A DNA stretch of 64,000 nt from contig ML679974.1 in NCBI GenBank assembly GCA_007922225.1, positions 6,003,105-6,067,104 of the forward strand. Direction: 5' to 3'. The notes below the pieces were generated by a model, which worked only from the letters and a program-made list of their open reading frames with translations, was not told where the DNA came from and made no database searches. Positions 36,601 to 50,200 of the stretch are shown piece after piece (the first letter of the stretch is position 1; each line of letters begins with the position of its first letter). The DNA is from Emydura subglobosa. Taxonomy: Eukaryota > Chordata > Testudines > Chelidae. The translations under genes and the position numbers were made by a program.

Positions 36601-39600
36601 TTGGAAATAAAACTTTGCACAGAATTGTTTATATGGTATAAATTTGAAGCAAATATTAAACTCATTTTAAATTTGGAGACTTTAGCTTAGATTAGTAATG
36701 GTAAATGAAGCATTCTGACACTGAATCACTGGCTTGAAGACGTGAATGACTCTACTAAATGCATTTTTGGTAGCAGACCCAGTTCTAACGGGCAGTCATT
36801 CACCATCTCCATGAACGTTAATTTGTATCTCCCTTGGGAGTTGCAGCAAAAAAGCATGGAAACTGAATTGCGCCCTCATCCTCAGGCACATCTATGCTAT
36901 AAGAACAAGGCCCAGCTGCATTTCTGTCATGGTTCAAGGGCATCCGATTCTAACTGTTTTATTGATAGCATAGTTAGAAAACATGTAAAGAAACCAGTTT
37001 TCCCACCAGCCACATTGGCAAAAAAAAACACATAAGAACACATTGATGTGATTAACTCCATAGCATAGACAGTTAAGGCATGGTCACTGCAGGTCAGGAG
37101 CGGCATAAACCCGCCAGCACTATCATAGGGAATTTTGTGCTGCTGCTGCCTATGCTATCCACTGATCTATGAAAAAATACTTGCACCTGTGAATGTCTTA
37201 ATGGGCCATTAAGCAGGTCATCCCTGCAGCCATCCTGTCTGGGGCATTACCCAGACACAACACAATTTGAAATATAGATATATCAACCATATCCATAACT
37301 TACATTACACATATAACACGTACACAAACATCATCATCTTACTTAGCACATTATAGCCTAACAGTACCTGACATGGCATATCTCAGATGAATTATGATTT
37401 TGACATACCGATGTCAAACTATATACTAAATGCTCCCTCACCCCCCACAAATCCAGCCAGCGTGACAGACACCTTTAACAAGGACTAAATTAACTCCTAA
37501 TCTCTTAAGAAACTAAGTGAACTACTCTTCAGTCAGCAGTATTTGAATCTGAGATCTTAAACAAACCTCAGTATTTAGAATATATTGTAAGATACAACAT
37601 TTTAAACACAGTCTAAAACAAAGAAACAAAACAGTTTTAAGCATATGTACAACTCTCAGCCCTGGTCTACACTTGCTGGGCGATTCGGCGGCAGTCGACA
37701 GGAGTTACTCCGAGTAGCTTGCGTAACTCCCTTCGACTGCTGTGCTTCTCTTCTGTGCGGCGTCTTCACTGCACTGTGCTGACAGAAACCACGTTCCCGT
37801 AGATGCACTGCTACGCCACTTGAGGGGGTGGTTTTACTGCATTGACTTCTGGATCGACGGAGCGGGTCTTCACTGATCACTCAGTCGATCCAGATAGGTC
37901 CATCTGACGATGGCGACTTTACCGCCATCAGTGTAGACATACCCTCAGCATTTTGGCATTTGTGTACCATTCTGAACAGCAGGGGGATTGCCTGAAAATA
38001 AATTGCTTTTGTAGGAATCCTTACTTTGAATTTAACATATAGCAAAGCTTCTGAAATGCAATTTGAACTCATCTGCACACCCAAAGAAAACAAATATATT
38101 CTATTACACTCTAAAATAATGCACATACCTTAGTAATGTCTAGTAAAAGGGCTCTCAGCCCTCTGTGTATCTGATTTTTTGTTACTTTGGAAAATCAGAT
38201 GGCATCTAACACTGTATCATAAAGCACACTATATGTAAAGAGTAGCCCACCACACAAAAACCTCCAACAGTGGTCAGCATGCTGAATGGCAGTTTTGAAT
38301 TTTGCAGTCCGGAAAGCCTGACTCTATGCATCCAGTTTAAGTAATCAATTGTCCATCCTACTAACATGGACTTATCCAATCCAGGTTTTAGGATAGGTTA
38401 CGATATTATGTTTAAAAATGAGCATGTGTTTTCAAGCATGGGAGAAGCACAGAGATATACCATTTCACAGGAGCTAGTTAATTGAGTCCTTATTGCATTG
38501 ATTATACTGTTGTACTTCTCTAAAGTTGTATGAGATATCAAAATAAAAAGAATTACTATTAAGAGTTTGGAAAGATATAAAACTGTATAAAACATTTTAC
38601 AGGTTTGATAATTCATTAAAGGCATTTATATGGTTCCCATTGTAATCTACAGACACGTTCAGCATGCTCAGATACAAAGACAAGCATTCCTCTAATCTAG
38701 CTAATTTCTCAGTCCCATAATTTAAAAGAACATGACAACGACCTTGCAGTAGATGAAATTATAGCAAAACATAGAACTGACAGCTATTCAAAAGCCTGGA
38801 GAATAGTACAAGAGTTTGATCTCTTGGTGAGGACAATGGGATTCTTGTCTTCTCTTCTCAGTTCTACCACCTACTCATTATGCAAAGCTGTATCAATCTG
38901 GCAATGAATAAATAATTTAACAATGCAATCTCCGTGCTAGATTTTGTTTGTGAAACATCTGCCATTTCAGTAAGAAAAAAAATGAGCAAAAGAAGTTTGA
39001 TGTTCAATAACTTAAATATTTTAAAATACAGTGTACACCTTAGAAACTGATTCAAACTACACATTAAAAACTAAGGAAGCTTTCTTTGGCAAAGGAGTTA
39101 TTAAAGCTTGTTTAAAAAGTGTCAGAACAATCTTGGATTCCCCAATCCTTGAGTTATAACTACAGCAGATAATTCTCCCTCAGCAGCCAAGCAGGAATTG
39201 GATCTCACCCCAATGCTGGCAAGCCCTGTTCTGATTCAGTTGTGGGACCCAGTTATCTGGGAAAAGGGAATCTATATCCTTGAACAAAGTTAAGTATTGG
39301 CATTTACCCTTTTCTTCAAACTAAACACAAAATTTCCCTTGGCCAAAACACAGTAAGAAAAGCATGGAGTATTTGATCTTCAACCATGCTAGAGCTCCTT
39401 TCAGCACAGCAGAGGAGTGGGGAGGAGGTAAAGACTGGTATTTTCAAAAGTGCCTAGTAAAGTTAGGCACTCCAATCCCACTGAAAGTTAGTAAGAACTC
39501 GGCATTTAATTCTTTACACAGTTTGAAAAAACCACAGCCAAAGTTGAGAGTCCAGTCGAGTTTGTGACATTAATTTAGAGCCTCAGGCTTTTCTACATTA

Positions 39601-42600
39601 CAACCATCTGCAAAGTCTCTTCCCCCTCCCCCCCCCAAAAGTCACTGGTACTGGGAGGTGTGTAGTTTACCAGATGCAAGAGTTCTTCTATACTAGGAAA
39701 ATCCCCAACTGGTTGGTATAGGCAATTTTTCCATCCGCTTTGCACTATCACAGCACAAAGCAGGTGATAAAGGGGCCAGGATTTGGCCCTGAATTTTTGA
39801 GATATTAAAATCTATGAGGAGGAGGATAATCAGCATCAAATCACTGCCATCAATTCTCAGTTCTGAGATATACATAGTAAAGAACAGGGAGGTAAGTTAG
39901 ATGTATTCAGGTTGCCAGAGTATGATGAAATTCACCCTAGAGTACTTAAGATAGTACTTAAGATAGATAGTACTGCTGAAGCAATTTCAGAAGTGTTAGC
40001 AATTATCTTCAAGAATTCATGGAGGACAGGTGAGATCCCAGAGGGCTGGAGAAAGACAGTTACCCGTATTGGACTGCAAAATATGCTTGTAAAATTTGTA
40101 GATGACACTGTTACAGAACACACCCCTGTATTCCCACCCTAACCTTACAAGGCATTCTTTGTACAAAGATTATTACAGTAATGTATCACCTGAAACAATG
40201 TGCTGGTCAATATTGTCCTGGTAAAATGTGGCAACATTGTGTGAAGTTAAAAGATTCCCCTGTACAGTGTTACTAAAACATGTCTCAAACTAAACAGCCC
40301 TCCCCCAGCAGAAGTTGGCAAACAGGACTGTCTTGAACAAAGGAATGTGTGCTGTGATTATTTTGCATTTAAGCAGTGAACATAGTAATCAAATAGGAAG
40401 AGAAGACAAAGGAAATTCAAACAGATAAAAAACGAGCATCTTTCCACACGCAGTCTTTGGCTCTTTGTTCTCAGTTGAAAAAGTTTTTCAAGAAGGGGAT
40501 GAACTATAAAAAGAAAGGACAACTCCCCCCCCCCCACACACCTGTGTCTCTCTCTCTGCCCTTCCCATTCACTGTGCCTGAAGAGACAAAGGAAGCAGCA
40601 GTTGGACTCTGGGGGAGAGGAGGGGTCCTAATTTCAGAGTTTGGTCAGTAATCTGCTTGAGTATGTGGTGAGAAATGTTGCTGGAATCTAATATAGGTTG
40701 TTAAATTAGTTATTAGTCAATGTTTTATCTTTGTTCTTGTAATCATTTCTGACTTTTATGCCTCATTACTTGTACTCTCAAAAGTCTCTGTCGTTTATAA
40801 ACTTGTTTTATCTAATTCAGTGTGTTCAAGTTGAAGTGTCTGGGTAACTCCATTTGGGGCAATAAATTGTGTGCATATTATTCCCTTAAAGGAAATACAG
40901 TTGAAGGGAGGCCTGGGGAGTACAGGACTTATAAGGATTCGGAGTTTGTTGGGGTCCCGTCTGGTAATTTTTAAGGTTGATAAGAGCCAAAGTATGGCTG
41001 GTGGCTGCAGCACACATAAGAGACATATAGTAGCTGGGAGTGATTTACATGTTGGAAGCGGTTTGTGAGTAGCAAGGCATTGTAAAGGGCAGGAGTGACA
41101 GCTACTCAGTCTGTATTGCACTCTGGTATGTCACAGACACCAAACTGGGAGGGGTTGTAAGCACCTTGGAGGACAGGATTAGAATTCAAAATGACCCACA
41201 AACTGGTCTGAAATCAACAAGATGAAATTCAAAAAAAGAGACAAATGCAAAATACTTAAGAAAAAGAATCAAATGCACAAATACAAAATGGTGACTCATC
41301 AGAGAGACAGTAGTACTGCTGCAAAGCATGTAAAAAAGTGACAGAGTCAATAATACAATGCAGTTGTGAAAAAGATTAATATTCTGGGGTGCATTACCAG
41401 GAGTGTAATATGTAAGACCTAGGAGGTAATTGTCTCACTATACTTGGCACTGGAGTCCTGTGTCCAGTTGCTGGTGCCACACTTTTGGAAAGATGTGGAC
41501 AAAATGAAGAGCGTCCAGAGGCGAGCCACAAAAACGATAAAAGGTTTAGCAAACCTGACTTTTGAGGAAAGCTTTAATAAAAAAAACCCAAAAAACTGGA
41601 CATGTTAGTCTTGAGAAAAGACGACTGGAAGGGGGGGGTTGAGAACAGGACACCTAATGACAGTCTTCAAATATGTTAACGGCGGTTATATGAAGGACAG
41701 TGATCAATTGTTTTCCATGTCCACTGAAGGTAGGACAAGGAGGAACGGGTTTAATCTCCAGCAAAGGAGATTAAGGCTAGAGATTAGGAAAAGCTTTCCA
41801 ACTATATGGATAGTTGGACTCTGGACAAGGCTTCCAAAGGAGGTTGTGGAATCTCCATGGAGGTTTTTAGAAACACATTAGACAAGGGCCTGTCAGAGAT
41901 GTTCCAGACACACTTGGTCTTACTTCAGCCCAGGGGGCTGAATTAATGAACTTCCAGGCATCCTTTCCAGCTCTACATTGCTATGATATTTCTAGGTCTT
42001 AAAAAGCTCTCTAATACCATTTAGATTCCAGACATTATTCTTCCATCTTTCTTAAGCCATGAGCTTCAGAGGCATAGTGATCACTCTCTCAAATATTATA
42101 TCATACCTTTCATCAGCCCTAGGGCAAACTACATAAACAAAATCATCAGGAAATGCAGCTCTCTGCTACCCAAAAGAGAAAGCACACTGCACAGAGAGGA
42201 GAAATACCAGCCAAGGACACAGAGCAAACTCCTACTCTTACACAGTGTTAAGGTCTCATCCAAAAGTCTTGGCACAGTAATCTGCTCTGTATTCTTCCAA
42301 CATCAGGAAGAGGAAGACCCGAGTTGATGGCTCAAGGGCTTGAATCTGCATTTCCCAGGAGACTCTGTATCCTCTCTCACTTTTAACTTTCATCTAATTG
42401 AAACGAAATATAGTGGTGTCTCAGATTTACAGAGCATAAAATTGTACAATGTGAAGATGACAGCTGAATTAAAAGGTGGAATACAAAATATATAGTTTGT
42501 CTGCTGAATGGTACTGAGGAAGAACTGAACCAGTGATCACATCCAACATTTGACCCTTTACTTGCATTGAGGCAGAAATAGCTTTTAATTAAATAACCGC

Positions 42601-45600
42601 AAGAACGGCTGAAACTTTTTAAGAATCATCAGTTATATCAAGGTTCCCACCACTTAAAGTCTCTGAAAATGTGGATGCTATTTCTGCCAACTGCTATAGG
42701 AAAGAAAAAAAATCCAACCAAAGACAAAAAGGGCAGTAAATGATAACCAACAGGAGGGGAAAAAAGTATCAGTGATGGAAGAGGCCCATTGCATCATTCC
42801 AATGCAAGAAAGTTCCCTGCAATAGGTTTCTAATGTTTTTTTCCTCAGAGTGAAAAAGCAACAACAAACTTTGATTTTCAAGATAGTTCTAAGGAGAATG
42901 CTGCCTTACCCTTTCTGTTGGATAATCACATGTCCCTGTAAGAGGACACTGGGCAAGAGCTATAGTACCTTTAGATTAAGTTCAAATTCCCCTCTAGTCT
43001 CTGGTGGTTTTGAACCAGCCACATATACCAACACAAGATAAAGAAGTCTGTAGAATACATTGATTAATATTTCTAACTGGAGAGGAAACTTCACTTCCAC
43101 AGCACAGCAAAATACAAGCCTTATGATAGAAAACAAGCATAACTTCCAGATATTTATAGTCAGAGTAGTCAGCCATTCAGACCTGGTTCCTCAAATTTAG
43201 TGATAAGATTTTTATCAGTGGCTGCAACCAAGCTTCCGTGTCCCCAGTGGGTTTTAAGTCACGAGTTTTTACAATTTCACTGAAGTGCCCTGTGACTTTC
43301 TGTGGAGGATACTCTATTTTGCTGTTCAAAAAGTCTTGTTTTCATCACCATATGTCTCTACAAAATACTTAATAGCACCTTTAACTACTGTAATAAAATA
43401 GAATCTCCATTGAAAGTATTAGACTTGTTGAATTTTAACATACAGACTTGAGAATGCATTGGAAGCGGATTGCTGACAATTCAAGCAGGCAGATGCATGA
43501 TGGAAAAGTTAACAATAAAAGTGTCTTGAACCTGTGCAGTTTACTGCTGCAGTTACTTGTTTGTTTAGAATTAGGGGCCATTCCTTCTAAGCGCCATCAA
43601 GCAGCTGAACTTCTGAAGTGGGAGCATTTTCCTGAAGACATTAAACTGCGCTCTGGGATGAAGTAGTATTTATAGAATAACACTGTTACACTTCAGCCCA
43701 TATTCCCTCACTAGCTTCCTGAGCAACCTCATTTCACATTTAATACAAGGGACAACAACAGAGGCACAGATGAAAGAGTCCTCACATCAGAAGAGTAATT
43801 ATTCAACATAATTTCTCTGAAAGATAGGAAAAGAGCTACTGAATATCTGCCCTGTCCACTCCTACCAGGGACAGCAGACATCTCAACACCACCTCAATCA
43901 ATTGTTTGTTTAAACAGATAGGAAATTGTGTGCAGGTAAAATGCCAATATACACTATCCAAAGATTCTTCATTTACTATACTTAGTCCACATGCAACACA
44001 TTGTTTTAATTCTTAGCCAAAAGTTAACTTTTCAGCAATGTCACACTCCCAGCTTTCAGACCTGGACCCTAATTTGTTGTGCCAACTTCTCACTGCTCGC
44101 AACATGCATAGAGAGAAGACCAACTTTTTGTTAACATTAATATAGTCACATATTTGCAAGTGACCTGCTTTAATTCCATGCAGGAGGAAAAGAAACCTAT
44201 TTCTACCAATGCTTCCTCTTTGTTTAGATTATATATGTGCACTGAGTAGCCAGCTCACTTCCCCTTGTTGCTAATCAATTATCCCCATGAGATGAACATT
44301 AGCTCAAACACAAGCCTACTCTGGATCTTTGCTATGCTGCTGGAAGTGAAGAATAAAATTAGAACATTTCTTTGGTAATTTTAAGGCACCATGGCAGTTT
44401 GAAACATGTATTTGCTTCTAGTTTTGCCACAACCTTAATGTAGTTTTAAAAATATCCTTAGAAAAGTTAATATTGATATTTTACATGAGAAACCAGTTAC
44501 TAGAAGGTTAGTAATGCAAAAAAGCCCAATAAATGACTATTTTGTCAGTTTCCTTCATGATAATTAACATAATGAAATCTATATTTGTGAGTTGCTAAAT
44601 ATTGTTTCATATTAAATCCCTAAATCACATTCAAGTCTTACCATTCATTTCAACAGGAATTACCATTCTAGTAGATCTCTGTCCCTATTTCAACAGGAAT
44701 GTAAAAACTGACATACTGGAGCAGACTAGCATTCAGTCATTTTAGTCCAGTATTTCATTTCCAATATCGGCAAGAAATCCCATAACTGCCTATTGCAGGG
44801 TAACCAGGGAAAGTTTCCTCCTAACTCCCATCAATTACAGGTTTGCTTGTGTCCTGAAAGGTTTATATCCCTTCCCAGACAGATACATCCCTTCCAAAAT
44901 ATAGTGTGACAACTTTGAATATTCTTGTTATCCCATGTGAATGTCCTATTCTTTCTTGAACCCTGTTAAGCTCTTGGCTTGAATGATGTTTTGTGGTAAT
45001 GAGTTCCACAGGGTAAATGGATGTTGCTCAAGAAAGCTTTTACCAGTTTGGAATTTTTCATCTTCATTGAATGAAAGGTTATTCTTGTATTTCACCCTGT
45101 CTCATTACAAGTTTGATCTACCTTATCTATGCCACTCTTGTATTCCCATTTGATTAGTTAACCTTTAAAGTAAACAGTCTTAAGTAGGTTCTGTTACTAA
45201 TGGCATTGAGATTAAAACAAAATATTCCCTTTTTTAGGACCAGTTGACTGCAGAAAACATCAGTTACCATTTGAAACAGTCCAATTTGTTGTTTTAAACA
45301 TCCAAAAAAAGAAAATCACTTTGTAATTTAAATTTCTTATTCCTGGGGGAATTATGCGCCAAAAGGCTCTGCATAATTTATCTATTGAAACAACACAATA
45401 TAATCACAGCAATTCCAATTATTTTGGAAATTTCAAAATACCTGTCAGCTAAGTACATCTGTAACAATACAGACAACAAAAAAGATTCAGGAAATTTTTT
45501 TTGACAAAGATTCCTTACCAGGCATATTAATACAGAACTTTGAGTAATAATTCATTTAAACTACAACACAGAAATATATTTCCCACACCCCTCAAAAGCA

Positions 45601-47169
45601 GTGCAAAGGATTGGTGGAGACAGGGGTAATGAAGGAGGTAAGGGAGATGGAGAGTTCACAATGATTCCCACTATCACAACTTTATAACCACTTCCCTGCC
45701 TCCAAAACAACTGTTTTGTATGCTTATGTATGTGAAACAGCTCCAAATAAGAAAAAGAACAATAAAACTGAGTATCTGGATTAAACAATTTTTAGACCTG
45801 AAGAGCCCTGTACAGCTCAAAACCTTGTTTCATCAACAATTGGTCCAATAAAAGATAATATCTCACCTGCCTTGTCTCTCTAGAATAATGGCATAAGTCT
45901 CTGCCAGTTTTCATTCCTTTACCAGGATGAAGAGTTTCCCTAATTTAGTGACAGCAGAGTTTTTTATGCTTGTGTTCCTTATTCTCTTTTGGAGTTATTC
46001 TGATAAAACAACAATCCAGAGGATATCCGCAACATTTTGGGACTTCAGACTCAATATTTCCCAACACAATGATCTAAAGGAGCTGCCCAAAATTATAACA
46101 AGCTTTCATCCCACTTTCCTCAGAACAGTAAAATCTGACAACTTTAACAGCAGAATAAACCATTGTTTGTTGGACTTGTCAAACACTGATCCTTACAGAT
46201 TAACAAGAGGTAAACCAAGGAATTTCCTACTAATCCTTAGAACAATGCCAGGTTCCTTCAAATCCCCATTCTAAAGAAATTCAAACTGCAACATCATTTT
46301 CCGTTTTCCTTCAAACTCTATTCATACAGGAAGCTAATGAATTTTCCAAAGAGTTAGAACAGGTTATATGACATCAAGACAGACTTCTACTGGCAGCATT
46401 TATGCAAGTTATTTTAAAATGATGAATTATGTGTAAGAGCAAGTTCATACACCAGGCCTAAAACTCATCTTCGCTGACATTTTTAAGTGTTGCATAAGGC
46501 TGCTCACTTTCTGGTTTTGTGGATTATTTTATACAGGATTTGGAAAATACATTTGGCAGTAACAAGTGGGAAGCCAGATCTTATGAATGCTGCAAAAGCA
46601 GAGCTTCAGTGGTTCCCAATTAACTGAAAGTTCTAATGGTTCCACAATACAAACTAAAAGCCATGTGTTTTATACACAGTCTACTAGGCAACCCGAGATC
46701 TTTCGGAATGAAGGCACCGCACAGTATAAACACAAACTGATTATGTATACAATTTAAAAGTACTTCAAATAACGTGACATTAGTATGACCGCATGGATTT
46801 ACATGAATTATAAATCCTATCCAGTAGGAAGGCAACCTCTATGTTGCTAGACTACTGCAACATTGCAGCCTCACTGGCTATGCAATCACAAAGGTGGGAT
46901 CTCCATTTGGCAACCACTACACAATACTGTTTCACACATTTTGCAATTACCTCTGACCACCACCCCCTCTCCTACTCATGGAATCTCAGACTCTGCTATA
47001 GAACACAATAAGGGGGTCACAAAGGAGAGACTATTTTTATATCTTTCACAGTTCAGAGACCACACTAATCAAATTCAGATTTTTGCAATGTTATCATCAA
47101 CTCTGACTTCCTATAAAGGGGAATCTTTTCACAACAGCTATTCTCACTGTTGAGTCTATTGCCAGAGCT

Positions 47170-47200
<31 letters not shown>

Positions 47201-50200
47201 ATCCATCCTGCAAATCCAGTGAAAAACTCACAAATCAACCAGAAAGACATTCTAGGCACATGTATTTTGATTCTCTAAGCCATTTTCTTTAAAGGGATAC
47301 ACTAAGTTGCATTTGGGCATGAAGCTACCATCCACCACATTTCAGAGGGTTTTTTTTTTAAGCTGTTGAGCACACTCAACCCTTGGGCCAAATGCCACCA
47401 TTATACCTGCCTTCTAGATGGAAGTTACAAACTCTGAAGCTCACATGAATATAGATCTGTAGAACAGTGGAGAACAAATATTCTAACACAGGTTGGCATG
47501 CTTGGGAGCCAAACAGGTTGCATATACAATTACATTTAACTTTCACTAAAAAATTTCAGTAACAGCCTATCCCTAGGCTGGGCATTAATCCTTATCTTTT
47601 ATCTTTATTTGCCTACAAAGACTATATTGCTTAGTTCATAGAGCTATATATCCACTTTAAAAGAGGCACTGAATAACAAAATTATTTGTAGTATCCTCCC
47701 AGAAGTTTGAAACCCTGTCTTTGTTTTAATCATTTACATCTAAAATTCCACACCCTCTACACTCCCCCTTCCCCCATTGCTTAAGAGGCACAAGTGTTAC
47801 ATGATTTTCTTTAGGCATGGTAACACATCTGGGATCGGGTGTAACTCAAGCTCCCTCTGGTGACTGGTATATGAATTAGGCAGGATTATGTACACAGTGT
47901 CTATATTTATTTGTTTATGTATTTAATGTCTCAGGGCTTGTCTTCACTTACCTCCGAGATTTGGCAGCAGTCGATTGGAGTTACGCAAGCTACACAAAAA
48001 ACTTGTCTAACTCTCGTCGACTTCTCTTCTGCGTGCCGTCTTCACTGCACTGCGCCGACAGGAACCGGCATTCCTGTCAACACAGCACTATGCTACTTGT
48101 GGAAGTGGTCTTAATATGTCGATTTCTGGATAGACTGAGTGGGTCTTCACTGAAGAAATCGATCTGATGGTGGCGAATTTGCCGCTATCAGTGAAGACAG
48201 CCTCAGTAACAGAGTGGTAGATTTATAAAAAGATTTAGAACCTACATGGCACTGCCTGGGCATGTAAACTTGAGAGAGTATCATGCTACTCAAAATTACA
48301 GCTGACTTCAGTGTTATCCAGTACTGATATTGGGGGAGATGGGAAGAGGATGGGATGCCAAAGACAGAGGAGAGAGAGAGAGAAAGAGAGCGCGCAAATG
48401 GACTCTTGTTATTTGTATTGATTTCAATATAAACTGCACAGACGACCTTCAAACTGATTGAATTAGAATGCAACAGTCAATGGTTGATAGCAAAAGCATA
48501 TGAATCAGATAAAATTTTGAGCAAATTTTCAATCATGCAATAAAGACCTAATAACTTTTAGTGTATTTTCTTAGGGGGAAATTACCAACATTCCGAATTT
48601 ATACTGTTGCTTATGAAGGTTCACATCATCAGGCCTCAGCAATCCTAGTTCTACTTGCATGGAGGCAATGTCAGAAACACAATTTAATTTACATTGGGAA
48701 AGTACAGATTGAAATAATTATGCAGCAGTATGAAGGCCAGACTGTCTACATGGCCATTTCAGGTGCTCTAATAACCAACAGGCAAGCAGCATAAGAAAAG
48801 TGAAGAAAATATTTCACTTACTTGTTACAAATTATACATTGGACAAATCACAATGTATGTCACAAAATAAAGTCACTTATTTCTAGTTTTTTATTTCTTT
48901 AACATGCCTGAAACGCTGATTATTGTATTTGTCAAAAACCAAACATATTGTAGAAAAAACTGTTCCACATAGATCTCAGTTGTGCCATATCAAGGTAAAG
49001 GGAAATGAGAACTGAGCCAATATGAAGTGTTTGTGAAAGATTTGTCTTTCTGAATGAAGTAACAGGGCACATGGAAATTCTATGAAAGGATTTAAAAGCT
49101 ATTAAAGGAAAGTCCTTCCCTGAAAAACAGAGACTGATTTCATAGCATTAACTGCAAGCTTATTTAGACAGATTTTAGGGGGGGGAAAAAAAAGTTCATA
49201 AAAATAAAATTGTATCAGTACTAAGAACAGAACACACATGTTCAAGTTGTGATTGTTACTACACCTATTTGCTGTGTGTTGCCTAAAATTTCTCTCTTTC
49301 TGTACACTGACAAAAACAATTTTTTACCATCATCAGTATTGGAGAATCCAGACAGCACTAGAAGAGCAAGCTACATTCCAGACTACCTCATGTATGAGCA
49401 CCACAAATGTCTAAGCTCATATTTAAGAAAAAATTGTTTATGTTGACCAAAGAAGTAAGCCAAGAAAAGCTGCACAGCACAACAACGTGAAACCAAGTTC
49501 CGCACTGAGTTTTGTGCTGACTGGTAAACTTAGCAGATTTAGTAGTAGAGGTAACGGAAGCTACCTGGGGGAGAATGGCACATGCTATTTTTATAGTTAC
49601 TTTTGTGATCTTAACTGCACTTGAAACAACCAATGACCGTTAAAAAAAAAAAAAAAAAAAAAACTTTTTACTGTGTGTGTCAGATTGTGTGTTTTTTAGG
49701 TTTTTAAAAATGCGTTTTAGTAGCTTTCATTTTTCTAGAGTGGGAAGGAAGGTACAGGAGTAAAATAAAGCCACTTCTCCCTTCTTACTTATAGAACCCT
49801 AGTACAGACTGAACAGGCACATGGAAAGACAGCCACATGCCTGAGCTACTTTTACTGCTCCCCACAGCCCCCAGGTGTGTGCACGAGAATGTTTTTTATG
49901 GCAGCTTTGCTCACCACCTACATCTCCTCCTGCCTTGTAGCAAGTCTAGCTACAGCATCCCTTCAGAGATGCAAGGAGCTTCCTTTTCACTTCCAAGATC
50001 CCTGGTCAGTGATTGTGTGTGTGTGTGTGTCTATCTCGGGAGGGCAGGGACACAAAAGACAGAAGAGCATTAGCAAATAGACTCCCGTAATTTGTATTGA
50101 TTTCAACAAGATACTTAGACATGGACTGTGCTGCCTTACAGATTGTGTATGCATACACACAAAAATACACAATCTGTAAGGGAATCACGGGGCAGTCCTT

